Shown piece by piece: positions 11,205 through 22,965 of a stretch of DNA of 64,000 bases. Position 1 is the stretch's first letter. Every line of letters begins with the position of its first letter. Below the pieces are notes generated by a model, which was given only the letters and a program-made list of their open reading frames with translations, was not told the origin of the DNA and made no database searches. Source of the stretch: Athripsodes cinereus (lineage: Eukaryota > Arthropoda > Insecta > Trichoptera > Leptoceridae); NCBI GenBank assembly GCA_947579605.1, contig OX388329.1:22028299-22092298 (forward strand), written 5' to 3'. Made by a program: the position numbers and the translations under genes.

Positions 11205-11425
11205 TCTAGTTTTTTTTTAAAATATACGAAAGTGCTGGCATTTGAAAGAGAGGACGATAGAACGATTTGTGAAATGAAAGTTGGCGATGAATGTCTAGAG
11301 CAAGTGAGTATGTATATTTGGGAAGTCTGTTTGCGAGTTGAGAAAAGTTGCCGGTGCTAAAGTTAACGGTACACTTCGATCTATTGTTAGCAAAAGTAAT
11401 GTGTCGAACTCGGCAAAAATGCTGG
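11205..11425 (+). pseudogene. Reverse transcriptase fragment, first part of a split copy
   Basis: Translates in pieces as YTKVLAFEREDDRTICEMK then DECLEQVS, and after a frame change AGAKVNGTLRSIVSKSNVS then NSAKMLV. This is the region between RT and the C-terminal domain of a non-LTR element family seen again at 2510, 6165, 13930 and 62350. The copy stops after KMLV at 11425 where the 2.5-kb element begins and continues at 13930 as HNSILVSTLTYASETG. Confidence 0.65.
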
Positions 11426-11999
11426 TGTGTCGCAGTCGTTTTGAAGAATCCGTCCGTTTACAAACGGCGTCGTCTTTTTGCAAACGGCAGGCATATTACA
11501 AAATGACGAAAGTATAATATTCAGGCAAATTACAATACGTCTAGGCGTTTTACAATCTGACTAGTCAAATTGAAGAATTTTAGTTCCATTTCTCACCGTC
11601 TCATGGCGTTGCGCATCAAAACTAAAACTTACACGCATTCGTGTATAAGATTGCGCGGAAGATAGTCCCTTTAGTAACCACACCCTGCCGAACGAAAAAC
11701 ATAATATGTAGATATGAAAGTTATATGAGATACCTATTATAATAAATAAAATAAGTTAGTGTAAATGCTGGTTAATCTGAAAAAAATGTGAAATATCATG
11801 TTAATTCATTAGTAATATTTCTGCTAAATTAAAAGTCATCAGATAATTTATTATTGTACCTACTGCTATTATACCATCAAGACATATCTCCCTAGTAGGG
11901 AAGCCAGCAGACCACCCGCATGTAATAAACGTGCAAGACGTCTTTTCTGTGCCACCAAAAAATTAAGTAATTCAGGATGTGCTGTTCTCTGCATTTTGA

Positions 12000-12222
12000 T
12001 TGTATATTGTGTTTCAAATAATAATATTTGGGTTTTATGAGTTAGTTGGAAGATATCGCGCTTCTGCGATAAACTTGCCCATTGCACAAAATTTATTTGT
12101 CTAGTTTAAATTATTTATTTTCTCCTTGTATACTATTTTTGTGCAGTAAATTTTTTTATTGTTATATTTTTATGTAAAATTGCTTGTAATCAATGCAGAG
12201 TAAAGAATAAATAAACAAAATA
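12000..12222 (+). repeat. LINE 3' tail, nested in repeat C
   Basis: GTTAGTTGGAAGATATCGCG, CTTCTGCGATAAACTTGCCC and AGAGTAAAGAATAAATAAAC. It interrupts the minus-strand repeat C copy between 11990 and 12225. Confidence 0.6.
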
Positions 12223-12261
12223 TGGGTGGTAAACCTCATCGCTGAATTTAAGATGTAAAAT

Positions 12262-12495
12262 AAGGTGAGGACGCTCTTGCCTTTGAGTCACGAGGTCCTG
12301 GGTTCGATTCCCAGCCAGGGCAAAGTGAAGAATGACCTTTTTCAAATGGTCCTGGATCTGGGTGTTACATGTATATTTGTGTAGTGCATTGTATATGTGT
12401 GTATCGTCGCGTTAGTACCCATAATACAAGATTAATATTAGTTTGGGACTAGCTCGATCTGTGTGAATTTTCTATGTATGTATGTTTGCCTATTT
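12262..12495 (+). repeat. SINE-B, copy 2, nested in repeat C
   Basis: Same body as copy 1 from GACGCTCTTGCC to AGCTCGATCTGTGTGA, with GGTTCGATTCC B box near 12301. Interrupts a repeat C copy on the opposite strand. Confidence 0.75.
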
Positions 12496-12789
12496 AAAAA
12501 AATATGATCTGTACAACTGCCTTTTACAGGACACTGAATATTTACTGAAAAGAGTGGGAGACTTATTCATTGCTGGATGCTCTACGGAATATTGTTGTAT
12601 TAATTTAAAAAATCATTGTCAAAAGGGTTGATTCATTTTTATTTTTAATTAAATTCATAAATTAACTCTAGCTTATTACCACCTTACAAAAATATACCAC
12701 TATTATTGGATACAAATAATTATTTATACCGAAATATTTGGTAATATATAAATTTTCATCAATATACATTTAAGGGTTGTCTAAACTAT

Positions 12790-12964
12790 TACAAGACGTT
12801 TAATTTATCGACCGACGGTTCTTGGTGGAAGTTCATATCAATAATTTTTAAAATGAAACACGATATTTAGTTATTCCACTATTGACTTAATAGTGGAATA
12901 ATAGTCAATAGTGGAATAACTAAATATCGTGTTTCATTTTAAAAATTATTATTACAAGACGACT
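12790..12964. mobile_element. Fold-back element, copy 2
   Basis: Family motif CGACCGACGGTTCTTGG (from 12810) with TGGAAGTTCATAT, then a perfect 47-base inverted repeat: first arm from AATAATTTTTAAAATG (about 12839) to CTATTGAC, second arm ending TTTTAAAAATTATT. Flanks TATTACAAGACG on both sides (from about 12787 and 12948) are a 12-base direct repeat. Confidence 0.7.
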
Positions 12965-13929
12965 TTAATTTTTTGCTCCTGAATATGGCATAATTTTGTT
13001 AGTATCCTTTTTGGTGCAATTGCAAAAAGATTTATTGTTTTTAACAATTCATATAAAAATATTATGTACTCAATTACTATCTGTGTACCTTAAGACTTGC
13101 GAACACAAAGCGTTATGGATTGTAAAAATAAATAAAAAATCGTTATTGAAATACCTACCACTGAGATAAAAAGACAATGAAGACAATAAATATAAAGACC
13201 TAACTTAAAACAAAGAAATGAAACAAATGTATAATTGTTAATGCAGAAGAAGGGATATTTTTTTACTATAGTTTACAAAAAAAACTGTTTTGCGGTTACG
13301 AAATTTAGCATCCACCAAAAAAATAGTACATCTATTGTAAAAATGTAAACCTATTATTAAAAAAAATATGCTTTAGTTTTTTTTGTAAAACAGAAGAATA
13401 GTGTACTGTTATTATTGTCTTATAGTTTAAAATCGTTTTTATTATTATCGAATTATTTATTTATCCATTATTTCTGTGCATTCATTACAATACAAATCAT
13501 TTTAAAGAGAAATGCATTCTTAAATACAATAAATATAAAGAAGGCAAATTTCTTCTTCTCTTCTAAATAACCCAAAAATAAATAAATTATATATTACTTA
13601 TTATATTATTTTAAAATACCTACTATCGGTGCGGCATTAAGTGATACTTATAATACCTGTAAGTTTTACGGCACGTAGAAAAATAGATGATATACTGTAT
13701 TATATTATAAAATAGAACCATTATTTTACGATCTCCCACGCAACCCCATATATGTATGTTTTGATACACAACACCATGATACGGCGAGAAAGAACCAAAA
13801 TATTACAATTTGACTAGTCGTTTTGTAATATGCCGGAATGCACGTTCGTCATTTTATAATACGCCTGCCGTTTGTAAAACGACGACGCCGTTTGTAAACG
13901 GACGGATTCTTCAAAACGACTGCGACACA

Positions 13930-14385
13930 TACACAATTCCATTTTGGTATCGACACTTACGTATGCAAGCGAAACTGGAACATAGAACAACAAGAAGGAC
14001 GAGAGTAGAATTAATGCAGTGGAGACGCGATCATTAAGAAGAATGGTTAGTAAAAAGTTGCGAGATAGGATATCAGGAGAATGAGTGGATGCGAGAGGAG
14101 TGTTGTGGGTAGAATGTGTATAAATAAAGTGCGATAGTTTGGAAATGTGGAGTAAATGGACGATGAAAAAAGCATGACGTCTTGAGCGCATATTTATCTG
14201 AAAGAGGGGGTGTGGGAAAGCGAAAACGTTCAACAACTATGCCCAAGGACGACCGCATGTTGAGATAGAAGAATCGTCGTGAATGGATGAATGTGGAGGA
14301 AGAGAAAGAAGTATGTAAGGATGGCTCAATATGCTACTGTTTTCTCTGTCCACTCTACTTGCGACACGGTGTGAGGGTGTAGATA
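13930..14385 (+). pseudogene. Reverse transcriptase fragment, second part of the split copy
   Basis: Resumes the frame exactly where 11425 leaves it: ...AKMLV | HNSILVSTLTYASETG, then INAVETRSLRRMVSKKLRD, and after frame shifts the end of the protein (GRPRR-type block, ST-RNRREWMNVEEEKEVCKD-like piece, closing at GACACGGTGTGAGGG). Much more decayed than the RTE copy at 48.95 kb. Confidence 0.65.
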
Positions 14386-14390
14386 GATGC

Positions 14391-16440
14391 ATACATTTTA
14401 AATACACTTACGAATATAGAAAATAAAATCACAGTTTTATCATTTACAGTTTACACTATCAGAATCTAGCAGAGCTCGCGTTTTGAGGGTTTATTAGATT
14501 GCATTAAAATAATTATAAATAAATTAATATTTTTATATGTATGTATTACTATTAAAAGGTTTATCATTAATTATTACACGCAAAAATAGAGTCACATTTA
14601 ATCAGCTTATTTTTTTTTTTAAATAAAAACAACTTTGGAAATACCACAGTATATTGTTTATTTTCAATGATAAAATATAATTATCATGGGTTTGTTTCTA
14701 CTAATGTAGAAAGGGACCAATGATTGAAATGCACAAAAATGGATGAAACTCAGCGCCTGCTTAGCCCGTAGAGTTTGTATAGGTATTATGCTTATTTTAA
14801 TCTAGGTATTATGATCACCTATAAATCTTTACCTGTAAATGTACTTTTTTTTATCAAGATTACTATGCTAGTTTTTATATTAATCTTATCTTTATTACTG
14901 CGGTATTTTGTGTATAGATAGGTACATAGAATCCTATACTTCATGTTGTATGCTGTAGGAGTACTTTCTCCAGCAATATTAAGAAAAAGATTTCAATGAA
15001 GTAAAGTGTATAGGTACCTATATAAAAATTTATTTATCCACCTATTTTCCTACATTATAATTATCACAAGTGGATTAGGCACTCATATTGTACATGTTTA
15101 CACATACGCCTTTAAAATAAATGGTTTATACCTTGGTGAATTCAAGATGCAAATGATTGCATATATATTATATGTATTGTCACACATTATATTGTATTAG
15201 GTACATGAAAATTTCAGTTATTTTGTACTTCATATTTTATATATATATATCCAAAACATGCATCATGAAGATAAATTTTATTGAATATAATAAATAAATT
15301 GATCACTTTAATCAATATCTATATATCTACACAAGTTAAGAGTGTGAAATGCGAGTTAAAAACATCTATAGATACATTTCGTTCAATAAGTAGATTGTCT
15401 CGTCAATTAATTATTTGCAGACAAACATAACATGTACCTACCTGTAATAGTATCTAACTGCAATGATCTTCGATTAAGATCTCTGTTGCAAATATAGTAG
15501 GTACTTAGTGATATGTCTAAGAATGACAACTACTCAATGCATGTCATTGATCTGTTTGATTATCTATTTCCGAGCGTCTACATACAGCATGCAGTTTGTT
15601 AAATGCATAAATAGGTTTATAGTACAACCTAATTTAGTTGGTAAACTAATCCAACTTGACAATGTAATACAAAGTTTCAACATGAAGTTCAACTTTTATC
15701 CGTGGATTTCCCAGAACAGAAGAGGTCTCTTCCTCTTTGTATAATTTTTTCAGCGCCCTGTAAGAGGCATGTATTTGTAAAACAGTAACTGGATTTTTTT
15801 TGAAATTGACTGTGAGTTATATCTTAATTTGTGTATACTAACATTTACTAACAATATTCAGCTATATTCCTTTAATTATTCATATCTTTATGAGAAATAT
15901 TGTTTCATTAGTCTTAGGTGGAAGAAATCACTATTATGTGATAATTTCGCCACTGCCTAAGTCATAACATTTTTTGTGTAAATTTATTTATCGATTTTTT
16001 TTGTGTGACTGATGGTGTATAAAAAGAATAAAATAAATGAAAATAATTACATAGTTAATCAATAATCATCTATTATCGTTGTTCATCGAGTATTATCGAA
16101 TGGATAAGTCATATCTGCAATGATCTGCAAAATGTTTACAAATTATTTTAACACTTAAAACTAATGATATGTATGCTGATACACATACAGCCGTATTCAC
16201 AAAGATAGTGCATATTTATACCTGTCTTAAGTTATCCCTGGTTAAATGTACCTACCTTACTCTTAAAAGTAGTTATTCCTGGTTAAATAAACACTTACTC
16301 AAAGTACAATTTAATATAGGTACATTACCTATCATGAAATTGAAAATTGAAATATTTGACACTATTATAGAATAGGTATGATTAGATATTTATAATTATT
16401 TAAGTCAGGTATAAATTTGGAACACGCTTATTACTCATCC
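14391..16440. other. Non-coding, AT-rich
   Basis: No gene. Contains AT microsatellites and a partial repeat C at 15690-15790. Short open frames are chance. Confidence 0.6.
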
Positions 16441-16444
16441 AACA

Positions 16445-16668
16445 ACTCATAGAGTCCCCGGTTAAGAATAGGTTTTCCACCTTTTTCTGTATGTTTTCGA
16501 GTGTTTGTAAAACCTTACGTATAAGATAATTAAAATTTAGTGATGATGCTTGCCATCACACATGCTGATTTGTCTTATTTTTTGTTGGCACGGAGATGAC
16601 AATCTGCATGTTTATAAGATGCAGTTTATCCGCTAGCTATCCCAGTGTTGGAAAATGTCATCTTGGTA
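16445..16668 (+). repeat. Repeat C copy
   Basis: AGAGTCCCCGGTTAAGAATA, TTTTCGAGTGTTTGTAAAAC, GATGATGCTTGCCATCACAC and GATGACAATCTGCATGTTTA, diverged at the end. Confidence 0.55.
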
Positions 16669-17097
16669 TGGATAAAAATTAATGAGTAATCTGCTTTGCT
16701 TGTGACGAGGTTTCTCTTAGACAGGCCTAGTAGCTGTTATTACTCGGTTTAATTTCGACTGATATAAGTAAAGTGCATGATATTATAATATTAAACGATA
16801 GAAATACAATTAACTTCGTATGTAAGTAAGTTGGTGTGTGTTATCAAACTTGTTTTGCATGCATCCACTTGAAATGAATAAATTGAGTGTTGATTATCAT
16901 GCAAGTCACTATGAGATATTGTGTATCATCATTTGATTGTATTGATCATTTATCTGAATCTCATACCTAAAACTTAAATGTATAGCTAAATATTGATCAT
17001 CTTTATAGATTTTTGGAAATAACAGAGACGGCATCTCGCAACAGTGGACTACATGTCAAAAATATGCAGGTTCTTACTATTCCATAACAATGTTTTA

Positions 17098-17290
17098 TAA
17101 TAATAATAACTAGTCAACTTTTTGGAAAAACTTTTGTGGAAAAACCACCGCAAGGGCCCATCCAAGAATCATAACACCTGAACAATTGAATTTTTAACCT
17201 CGCCTTGAACACGTCCACACTCTCCAGAGTCTGCAAATCATAGGGAATTTTGTTCCACAGCAACGGAAATTATTCAACTTTACATTGTTA
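17098..17290 (-). pseudogene. Non-LTR ORF2 end, sixth family
   Basis: The - strand reads LLWNKIPYDLQTLESVDVFK then ARLKIQLFRCYDSWMGPCGG and FSTKVFPKS*, then CTAGTTATTATTATT. A second copy of the last 100 bases is at 53880-54015 on +. Confidence 0.55.
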
Positions 17291-18254
17291 ATTATTTATA
17301 TTTCATAACTGGCATATCTCGTCGCTTAATCTATTGAAAATGTTTTTAAACATAGTACTATACATACACCATTCTTTTACAGAGCACTCGAAAGTTTACA
17401 GAAAAAAATGTGAGATCTATATTTACAGCATACTGGTATATTATGTTACAGTTTGAAATGAGTTATTGAAGTTGTATTATATTCATAAGTGATTATGGAT
17501 ATTCTATAAAACCTCTGGTTGTGTATAATTAGTAATAACATTAATGACAAAATTAACCATTTAGTACTCTGCGTTGTGTATTAAATTTAATTATTGCATT
17601 ATGTAGTTACTATTTGCACTTTGAATTTATCGATAAATAATATGAAATGCAATATTTAAATACAAATTATATAATAATGTTACTACTTGCCTACTCTTTA
17701 TAATGGTGTATATGCAAGTTGAAGTTGTCACTTATATCATTTTATTGAATTTATTGTGTGCAATGTGATAATTCTTAATTATGTGTCCATTTTATTGACA
17801 CAACTAGCTTCAAACTCAGTTTTGTTCAAGGAATAAATATCAAGTTGAAAAAAACTGCTGATATGGTAAAATTCGTATGCTGCCTTCCTGCAAAATGGCG
17901 TAAAAGTTTTTCTTTTCGGTAAACCACTAAAAAAACTACTTCTGTTTTGCCATGAAATTATATTAGTTGCAATTTTTTTTCTTTGATTTTCTAGCCTTCG
18001 CAATACACGTTGATGATGATTACGTTAGTCAGCATCAAAAACAATTAAAAAAAACATCAAAGCTCTATTCCCTCCCAGAGAGCCACAACCTCTCTTGCAG
18101 CTCTTCCCAGATGAGTTCGCTCTTCGAATTTCTCCCATTGACACTGTCTGGGAGGCATTGGGCATGTCATGAGGTGCCTGGTGATTTGTTCCTCTCCACA
18201 GTCACACACCATTATTTTAAATAACATTAGTATCAGAAAACATTATACTTACTT

Positions 18255-18450
18255 ATTTACTGCTAGCCTTCTTCTCTCCACTGCTCGATATAGGCCTCTT
18301 CAAAACTGTTTCGATTTCGAGCAACACGATACCACTGTTTTCCCATCAAGTGGACAATATCATCAACCCATCTTTTTTGGGATCTTCCTACAATACTTTT
18401 GTTCTCCCACGGCCTCCATTCAACATAATAGGTACATGTTGACAAACTTA
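18255..18450 (-). pseudogene. RT C-terminal fragment, second family
   Basis: The - strand reads YYVEWRPWENKSIVGRSQKR then WVDDIVHLMGKQWYRVARNR and EEAYIEQWREEG*, the typical GRP-RWxDDI...W-R-A-dR...EAY-QQW tail of an insect non-LTR element family. One frame, slightly degraded; only the last 60 residues remain. Confidence 0.65.
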
Positions 18451-19027
18451 AATATTTAAGTAGATGGAGATTTATATATAAGTAGGTACCTATCTACAGT
18501 TTTTAATAGAGATCACTTGTCTTCAAGTATCATTGCTACTGAAGCAAAGATATTACAAAACACTGTGTAAATTTTGTTATCAATGCAATGTTCTAATTTA
18601 GTCTCTTGTTATTGTAATATTTGATAATATTCTATATGCCGAGTTTTGTGATTTTATTTGTCAAAGTAATATTTACATTTTATAATTACATAACTTACTA
18701 TATTTACATATTACTACATTCTCAGTATTTGGTGCTCGTTTTTGGAATAATCTCCTATTTCACAAAGAATAGCTCAATCCTTTAATGGAGTTACTCCGTC
18801 AAGATATATTTATTGGCTTCTAACTCAGTATCCTTCCCCTAACTCCTCCTTAAAGTTTATTGTCCGTTCAGAGTGTTGGGTGTGTGTTTACGTAGTAGAT
18901 TTTTTCCCCGTTCTGATTTTTATAGTGATTCATATTAGGTATGTTCAGTGAGATATCTCTGGAATTTGGACATTATTTCACAATATTTGGATATGCTCAA
19001 GTTGCTTCCATCCGGTTGCGGATATTG

Positions 19028-20192
19028 CATGGAGCACCCGGCAAATAATTGGGTTCCCACTTTTCCAAGTTTTCAACAGAGGCGGCTCTATGATAATGAG
19101 CGGCGGTTCAAACGCACCCCCAATTTAAAAGATAGAAACCTAACAATATGTAATAATTAAAATTAAAAAAATATTAATAAATTTTTCCATGAACAAAATA
19201 ATAATATTATTCAAGTTACCATATGAACAACACAGTCATCACATTCACTATTGCTTTGCAACATGCAGCGCTACTGTTCGTTAGAATATTTTAGTGCGGA
19301 TGTTGAGCGAACTAACGGTGCAAAATCTAATATCGCACCGATAACCCATACATTTCGTAAAACTTCAATACTAAGTTCGTGGTGCTAAGATTGTATGGAG
19401 ATTTTAAAAATATATGGGACATTTTGAGCATTGAACACAACTATGCTCACACGTAAAAAGGAGTAAGTGATACGCCTTGTAGCATTTTGTCGTACATTGA
19501 CGGAAATTTTTTGACTAGTGTGTTTTTTTTATGTGAAGGGATTCCTGTTATTAGTTATGTGGACGCGATGAATTAGTACCTACCAAGCGTGTCAAAATGC
19601 ATAGATTGACGTCGTGAGGTTCATAGGTCAGCCGTATACACTCTTATTACTTATTACTTAGTGGTAAAATTTCTATAGACAGTCACCGCTAGTCGCGATT
19701 GTGTTATGCAGATAATTAGTTATTTGTAAGATTTTTTGTATTCGAGCGCGCTTATATCAACATGTTACATGCAATTTAAAGAATCTACGATATACCTATA
19801 TAAAATTGATATAATATTAATTATTATCGTTTTAGCTTATAGATTACTATTAAAATGGGTGAATTAAACGTAGAATACATTAAGAACAGAAAATACCAGA
19901 GTAAATGAAGTGTTCGCTAATGGTAAAGAGAGAAGGGTAGAATTTCTTTATAAGGATGTTTTTTTTTTACCGAACCCCCGCAAATACATATTGCCGGCCG
20001 CCTCTGGTTTTCAAGTGTCCTGTAAAGGGTAAGTGTTTGTAAGACATCGCTTTTAAGGCAATTACAACTACGATTCATTGACAAAATCTGTCACCAATCC
20101 TGAACGTCAATTTTTTACTGACACGGAGAGGACAATCTGCATGTTTATTACATGAAGTTAGTCCGCTGGCTACCCCACTCTCGAGATACTTA
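19028..20192 (+). repeat. Repeat C copy split by a hAT element
   Basis: Left part 19028-19076 (GGAGCACCCGGCAAATAATT...TTTTCAA) and right part 20007-20192 (GTTTTCAAGTGTCCTGTAAA...GACAATCTGCATGTTTATTA). Joined at the 8-bp duplication they give a standard repeat C. Confidence 0.7.
19077..20006. mobile_element. hAT-type non-autonomous element, 8-bp target duplication
   Basis: Ends CAGAGGCGGC and GCCGCCTCTG are inverted; the flanks GTTTTCAA at 19069-19076 and 20007-20014 are identical. 930 bp, inserted in repeat C. No open frame resembling a transposase. Confidence 0.85.
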
Positions 20193-21688
20193 GTATATTA
20201 AAATATCAAAACTAAGTACCTATACTAAACTTTAAGAGTACAGTTAAATCTGAACTATTCCATAGATAATTATATTACATAAGACATACATCTTTATGTA
20301 TTTAGATCTGTCTCACTATGAAACATTCTGCTTTTGCATATTTTTTTTAACATATTTTAAAACCTGTCCTATACATATATTATATTATCAAGTCTATTAT
20401 AATATAATGAACAATACTTTTTCTATAATATATGTTTTATTCTCCGGTCCATAAAAAATATTGGTTCTGTATACTTTTGCGAATTGGACTTAAAACAGGT
20501 TATTGTTTTAATACAAGAATGGGACACCCAAGATTCTCTATATAAATTATTATATATACCATTAACCTATAACGTGATAGAGACTAGTAATGTTGTACTA
20601 ATTTTCTCGGAAAATAACCAAAATAACAATAAAATTCTGTTGTTTCGATCCATAACATTAAGTTGCTAATGGTCTCTTTTTCATATTCTATATACCTTGT
20701 AAATCCATAAAATATTCCCTAAAAATGCAAACCATGTCCTTCAAGTCTACAACACAAAAATTATAATGTAACCTATCTAAACATCGTATTAGTTGGAAGA
20801 TATCGCGCCTTTGTGATATATTCACTCTCTGTATGTTGATTATATTTAATTTGAATGCATTTCTCTATAAATTTTGTTTGTTATCATTCAAATGCTATAT
20901 ACGTACATATTGGTGCTAGCTAGCAAAATTTCAGTATTGTATATTATGTTGTTTCATAACATTATTTTTTGACCTTGTTGATAAGAAATCGAGTAATAAA
21001 ACTCAGTAAATTCATACTAGAAGGGGTACGTACTATCAGAAACATGAACATAGTGTGTAATATGAAAATTTATTTACGATAAACATATGTTTCTGTACAT
21101 ACCTACAACATTTTTAATAACTTAATATTTTGCTAGTTACAAACAATTTCTTAAATGGTGAAAATTGCTACTACTACTACTTCTACTTAAAATTGTAGTA
21201 TTGGTGACAAAAATTAATGTTTCACACAATGATTTAGTTAAATATTAAACAATAGGAATTTATATGAAGACAATGTGTCATATATTATTCCTCGTATTAA
21301 TTTATCATATCATAAGCATTTCAGGAATATTTCCCACGTGTAAAATAAATGCCAGTTTGCATTTCCCACGATAGATATAACTATATATAATACCCTGTAG
21401 CCAGTAATATAAATTTAGTTTGTTATTACTTATTGCAGTGTTAACTTATATGAATATTTACCGTTTGTGTTTTGCATTTGAAAAAAGTTTTATCAAAACT
21501 GTCACAGTTGATAGTAACATTTATAAATAGTGAAGTTAGTAAGTATAATGTATTGATTACATTGGTGTGAATGACATTGTACGCTGCTGTAATGATATTT
21601 TTTTTATTTTATAACATAACATACATACATGCATATTATGGATAATTTACACAGATTGAGCTATTCCCAAATTAAGATATGACTATCA
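20193..21688. other. Non-coding, AT-rich
   Basis: Only the LINE tail at 20789-20890 is recognisable. Nothing else seen. Confidence 0.6.
20789..20890 (+). repeat. LINE 3' tail (TTAGTTGGAAGA family)
   Basis: ATTAGTTGGAAGATATCGCG followed by CTCTGTATGTTGATTATATT. The final AATAAA portion is lost. Confidence 0.5.
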
Positions 21689-21825
21689 AATTAATTATAA
21701 ATAAAACACTGTTTTATAGTATATCCACTGTGACTTTTTATTGGACGCATAGTGGATATACTATCAAAAAGTGTTTTATTTATAATTAATTCAACATGAA
21801 CTTCCACCAAGTATTGTCGGTTGAA
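21689..21825. mobile_element. Fold-back element, copy 3
   Basis: Inverted arms 21689-21733 and 21750-21791 (AATTAATTATAAATAAAACA and complement, then TAGTATATCCACTGTG). The family motif lies on the right, inverted (ATGAACTTCCACCAAGTATT then GTCGGTTGA, 21796-21824). Confidence 0.65.
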
Positions 21826-21849
21826 AATATTAACTTTATATGAATATCG

Positions 21850-22013
21850 TTTTATGGGTAATTACACAATGATACACATAAACAATGGACCCATTGATCA
21901 AATGACAATTTGAAAAAGGCCATTCTTCATTTTGTCCAGGCTGGGGATCAAACCCGGGATCTCGTTACTCGAAAGCAACAGTATTATTACCTCTACACCA
22001 CATTCACCACCTC
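21850..22013 (-). repeat. SINE-B, copy 3
   Basis: The - strand contains GGGTTTGATCCCCAGCCTGG (B box region) and AATGAAGAATGGCCTTTTTC; the 3' third is diverged. Confidence 0.6.
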
Positions 22014-22094
22014 TTGAAATTGTTTTCGATAAAAAATGTTATATTAATAATCATATTTTGTTATTATACATTTACAGGTGAATACAGATATATC

Positions 22095-22274
22095 TTTTTT
22101 TAAAAAACATATATCTGGATATTTATTATAAACCTAAATACAACCTTATACACCTTTCACAGTAAGCTACTTTAAGATTGTGTCGTGAAAGGGGAGTTTG
22201 CCGACACCTGGTATCGAACCACGGATCCCATGTTCACGAGGCCGAGACTCTACCTCCAGGCTACCGACGAACTC
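22095..22274 (-). repeat. SINE-A, copy 3
   Basis: Full-length copy; very close to copy 1 (GGGGAGTTTGCCGACACCTG, GGTATCGAACCACGG, AGGCTACCGACGAACTC). Some of this lies in an open frame but is not coding. Confidence 0.8.
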
Positions 22275-22704
22275 ATATGTACTTGTATCTACATCCCAAA
22301 AACATTAGAAATTTAGATTTTTTGGGCATTAAATGCATCTCAAAACTTATTAACTTGTTCTTTATTTATATCTTTCGTATTGCATTGAATTATTACTTAA
22401 TATATATCTGTCTTTACCATTGTGGCATCTCCTGCAACTGGGTAATCAGTGGATTAGTTGTATGTAATAAATATACGGTTCTTATTTTTTGTCGTACTAA
22501 AAAATAAGATATTCAGGTTTGGTGGCACACCTCATCGTTAAATTAAATATTCTAAATTTGACGGGGCCGGTAGCTTGATAATATAGAGTTTCAAACTTTC
22601 AATCTCAGGATCGACCTACTCCACCTTCCCGACAGAAGCATATTGCTTACATTGTGAAGGTGTCCGGTATGTATTTGGGATTATTTCAAATCTTACTACT
22701 ATTA

Positions 22705-22965
22705 GACCACTGCGGTATATCTCACATGTGGGGTAGCCGCCAGATCAGTTGCATGTAATAAACATAAAAGCTGTCCTCTCTGTATCACCAAAAAATTCAA
22801 ACATTCAGGTTGGGTGCAAAACGTTATCGCTGAATTTAACATGTATTTTTTTTGTCTTTCGAACACCTGGCTTTTATTACAAAACCCAATATACCTTTTT
22901 TAAAAGAAATAAATAAATAAATAAATAAAACTGTCATCTAAATTTTACAGGACACTGAAACATAC
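22705..22965 (-). repeat. Repeat C copy
   Basis: The + strand shows ATCTCACATGTGGGGTAGCC, CATGTAATAAACATAAAAGC, TCCTCTCTGTATCACCAAAA, AACGTTATCGCTGAATTTAA and TTTTACAGGACACTGAAACA in reverse order. Confidence 0.5.

Larger units (their letters stand above)
11868..12598 (-). repeat. Repeat C copy with two nested insertions
   Basis: Read on the - strand, three blocks of one roughly 250-bp interspersed repeat appear in order: 12520-12598 (TCCAGCAATGAATAAGTC, CAGTGTCCTGTAAAAGGCAG), 12225-12261 (AATTCAGCGATGAGGTTTAC) and 11868-11990 (CATCCTGAATTACTTAA, GGTGGTCTGCTGGCTTCCC). The LINE tail and SINE-B sit in the two gaps. I do not know the class of repeat C; it has no visible Pol III boxes or terminal repeats. 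Confidence 0.6.
11426..13929. mobile_element. 2.5-kb DNA element with about 140-bp terminal inverted repeats
   Basis: The left end starts TGTGTCGCAGTCGTTTTG (11426) and the right end is its reverse complement, ending CTGCGACACA (13929). The two ends stay alignable over about 140 bases (11426-11580 and 13790-13929), including CGTCCGTTTACAAACGGCGT and, inside, CTAGTCAAATTG. Removing the element joins ATGCTGG to TACACAATTCC and restores an unbroken RT reading frame. No transposase is recognisable. A TA lies at the right junction and TG at the left, so a TA target duplication is possible but not shown. Other repeats sit inside it. Confidence 0.7.

Noticed and set aside
13814..14236. A 140-codon minus-strand open frame with a hydrophobic start
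   Set aside because: It is the shadow of the plus-strand RT fragment and of the right end of the 2.5-kb element; it crosses an insertion boundary, so it cannot be an old gene.
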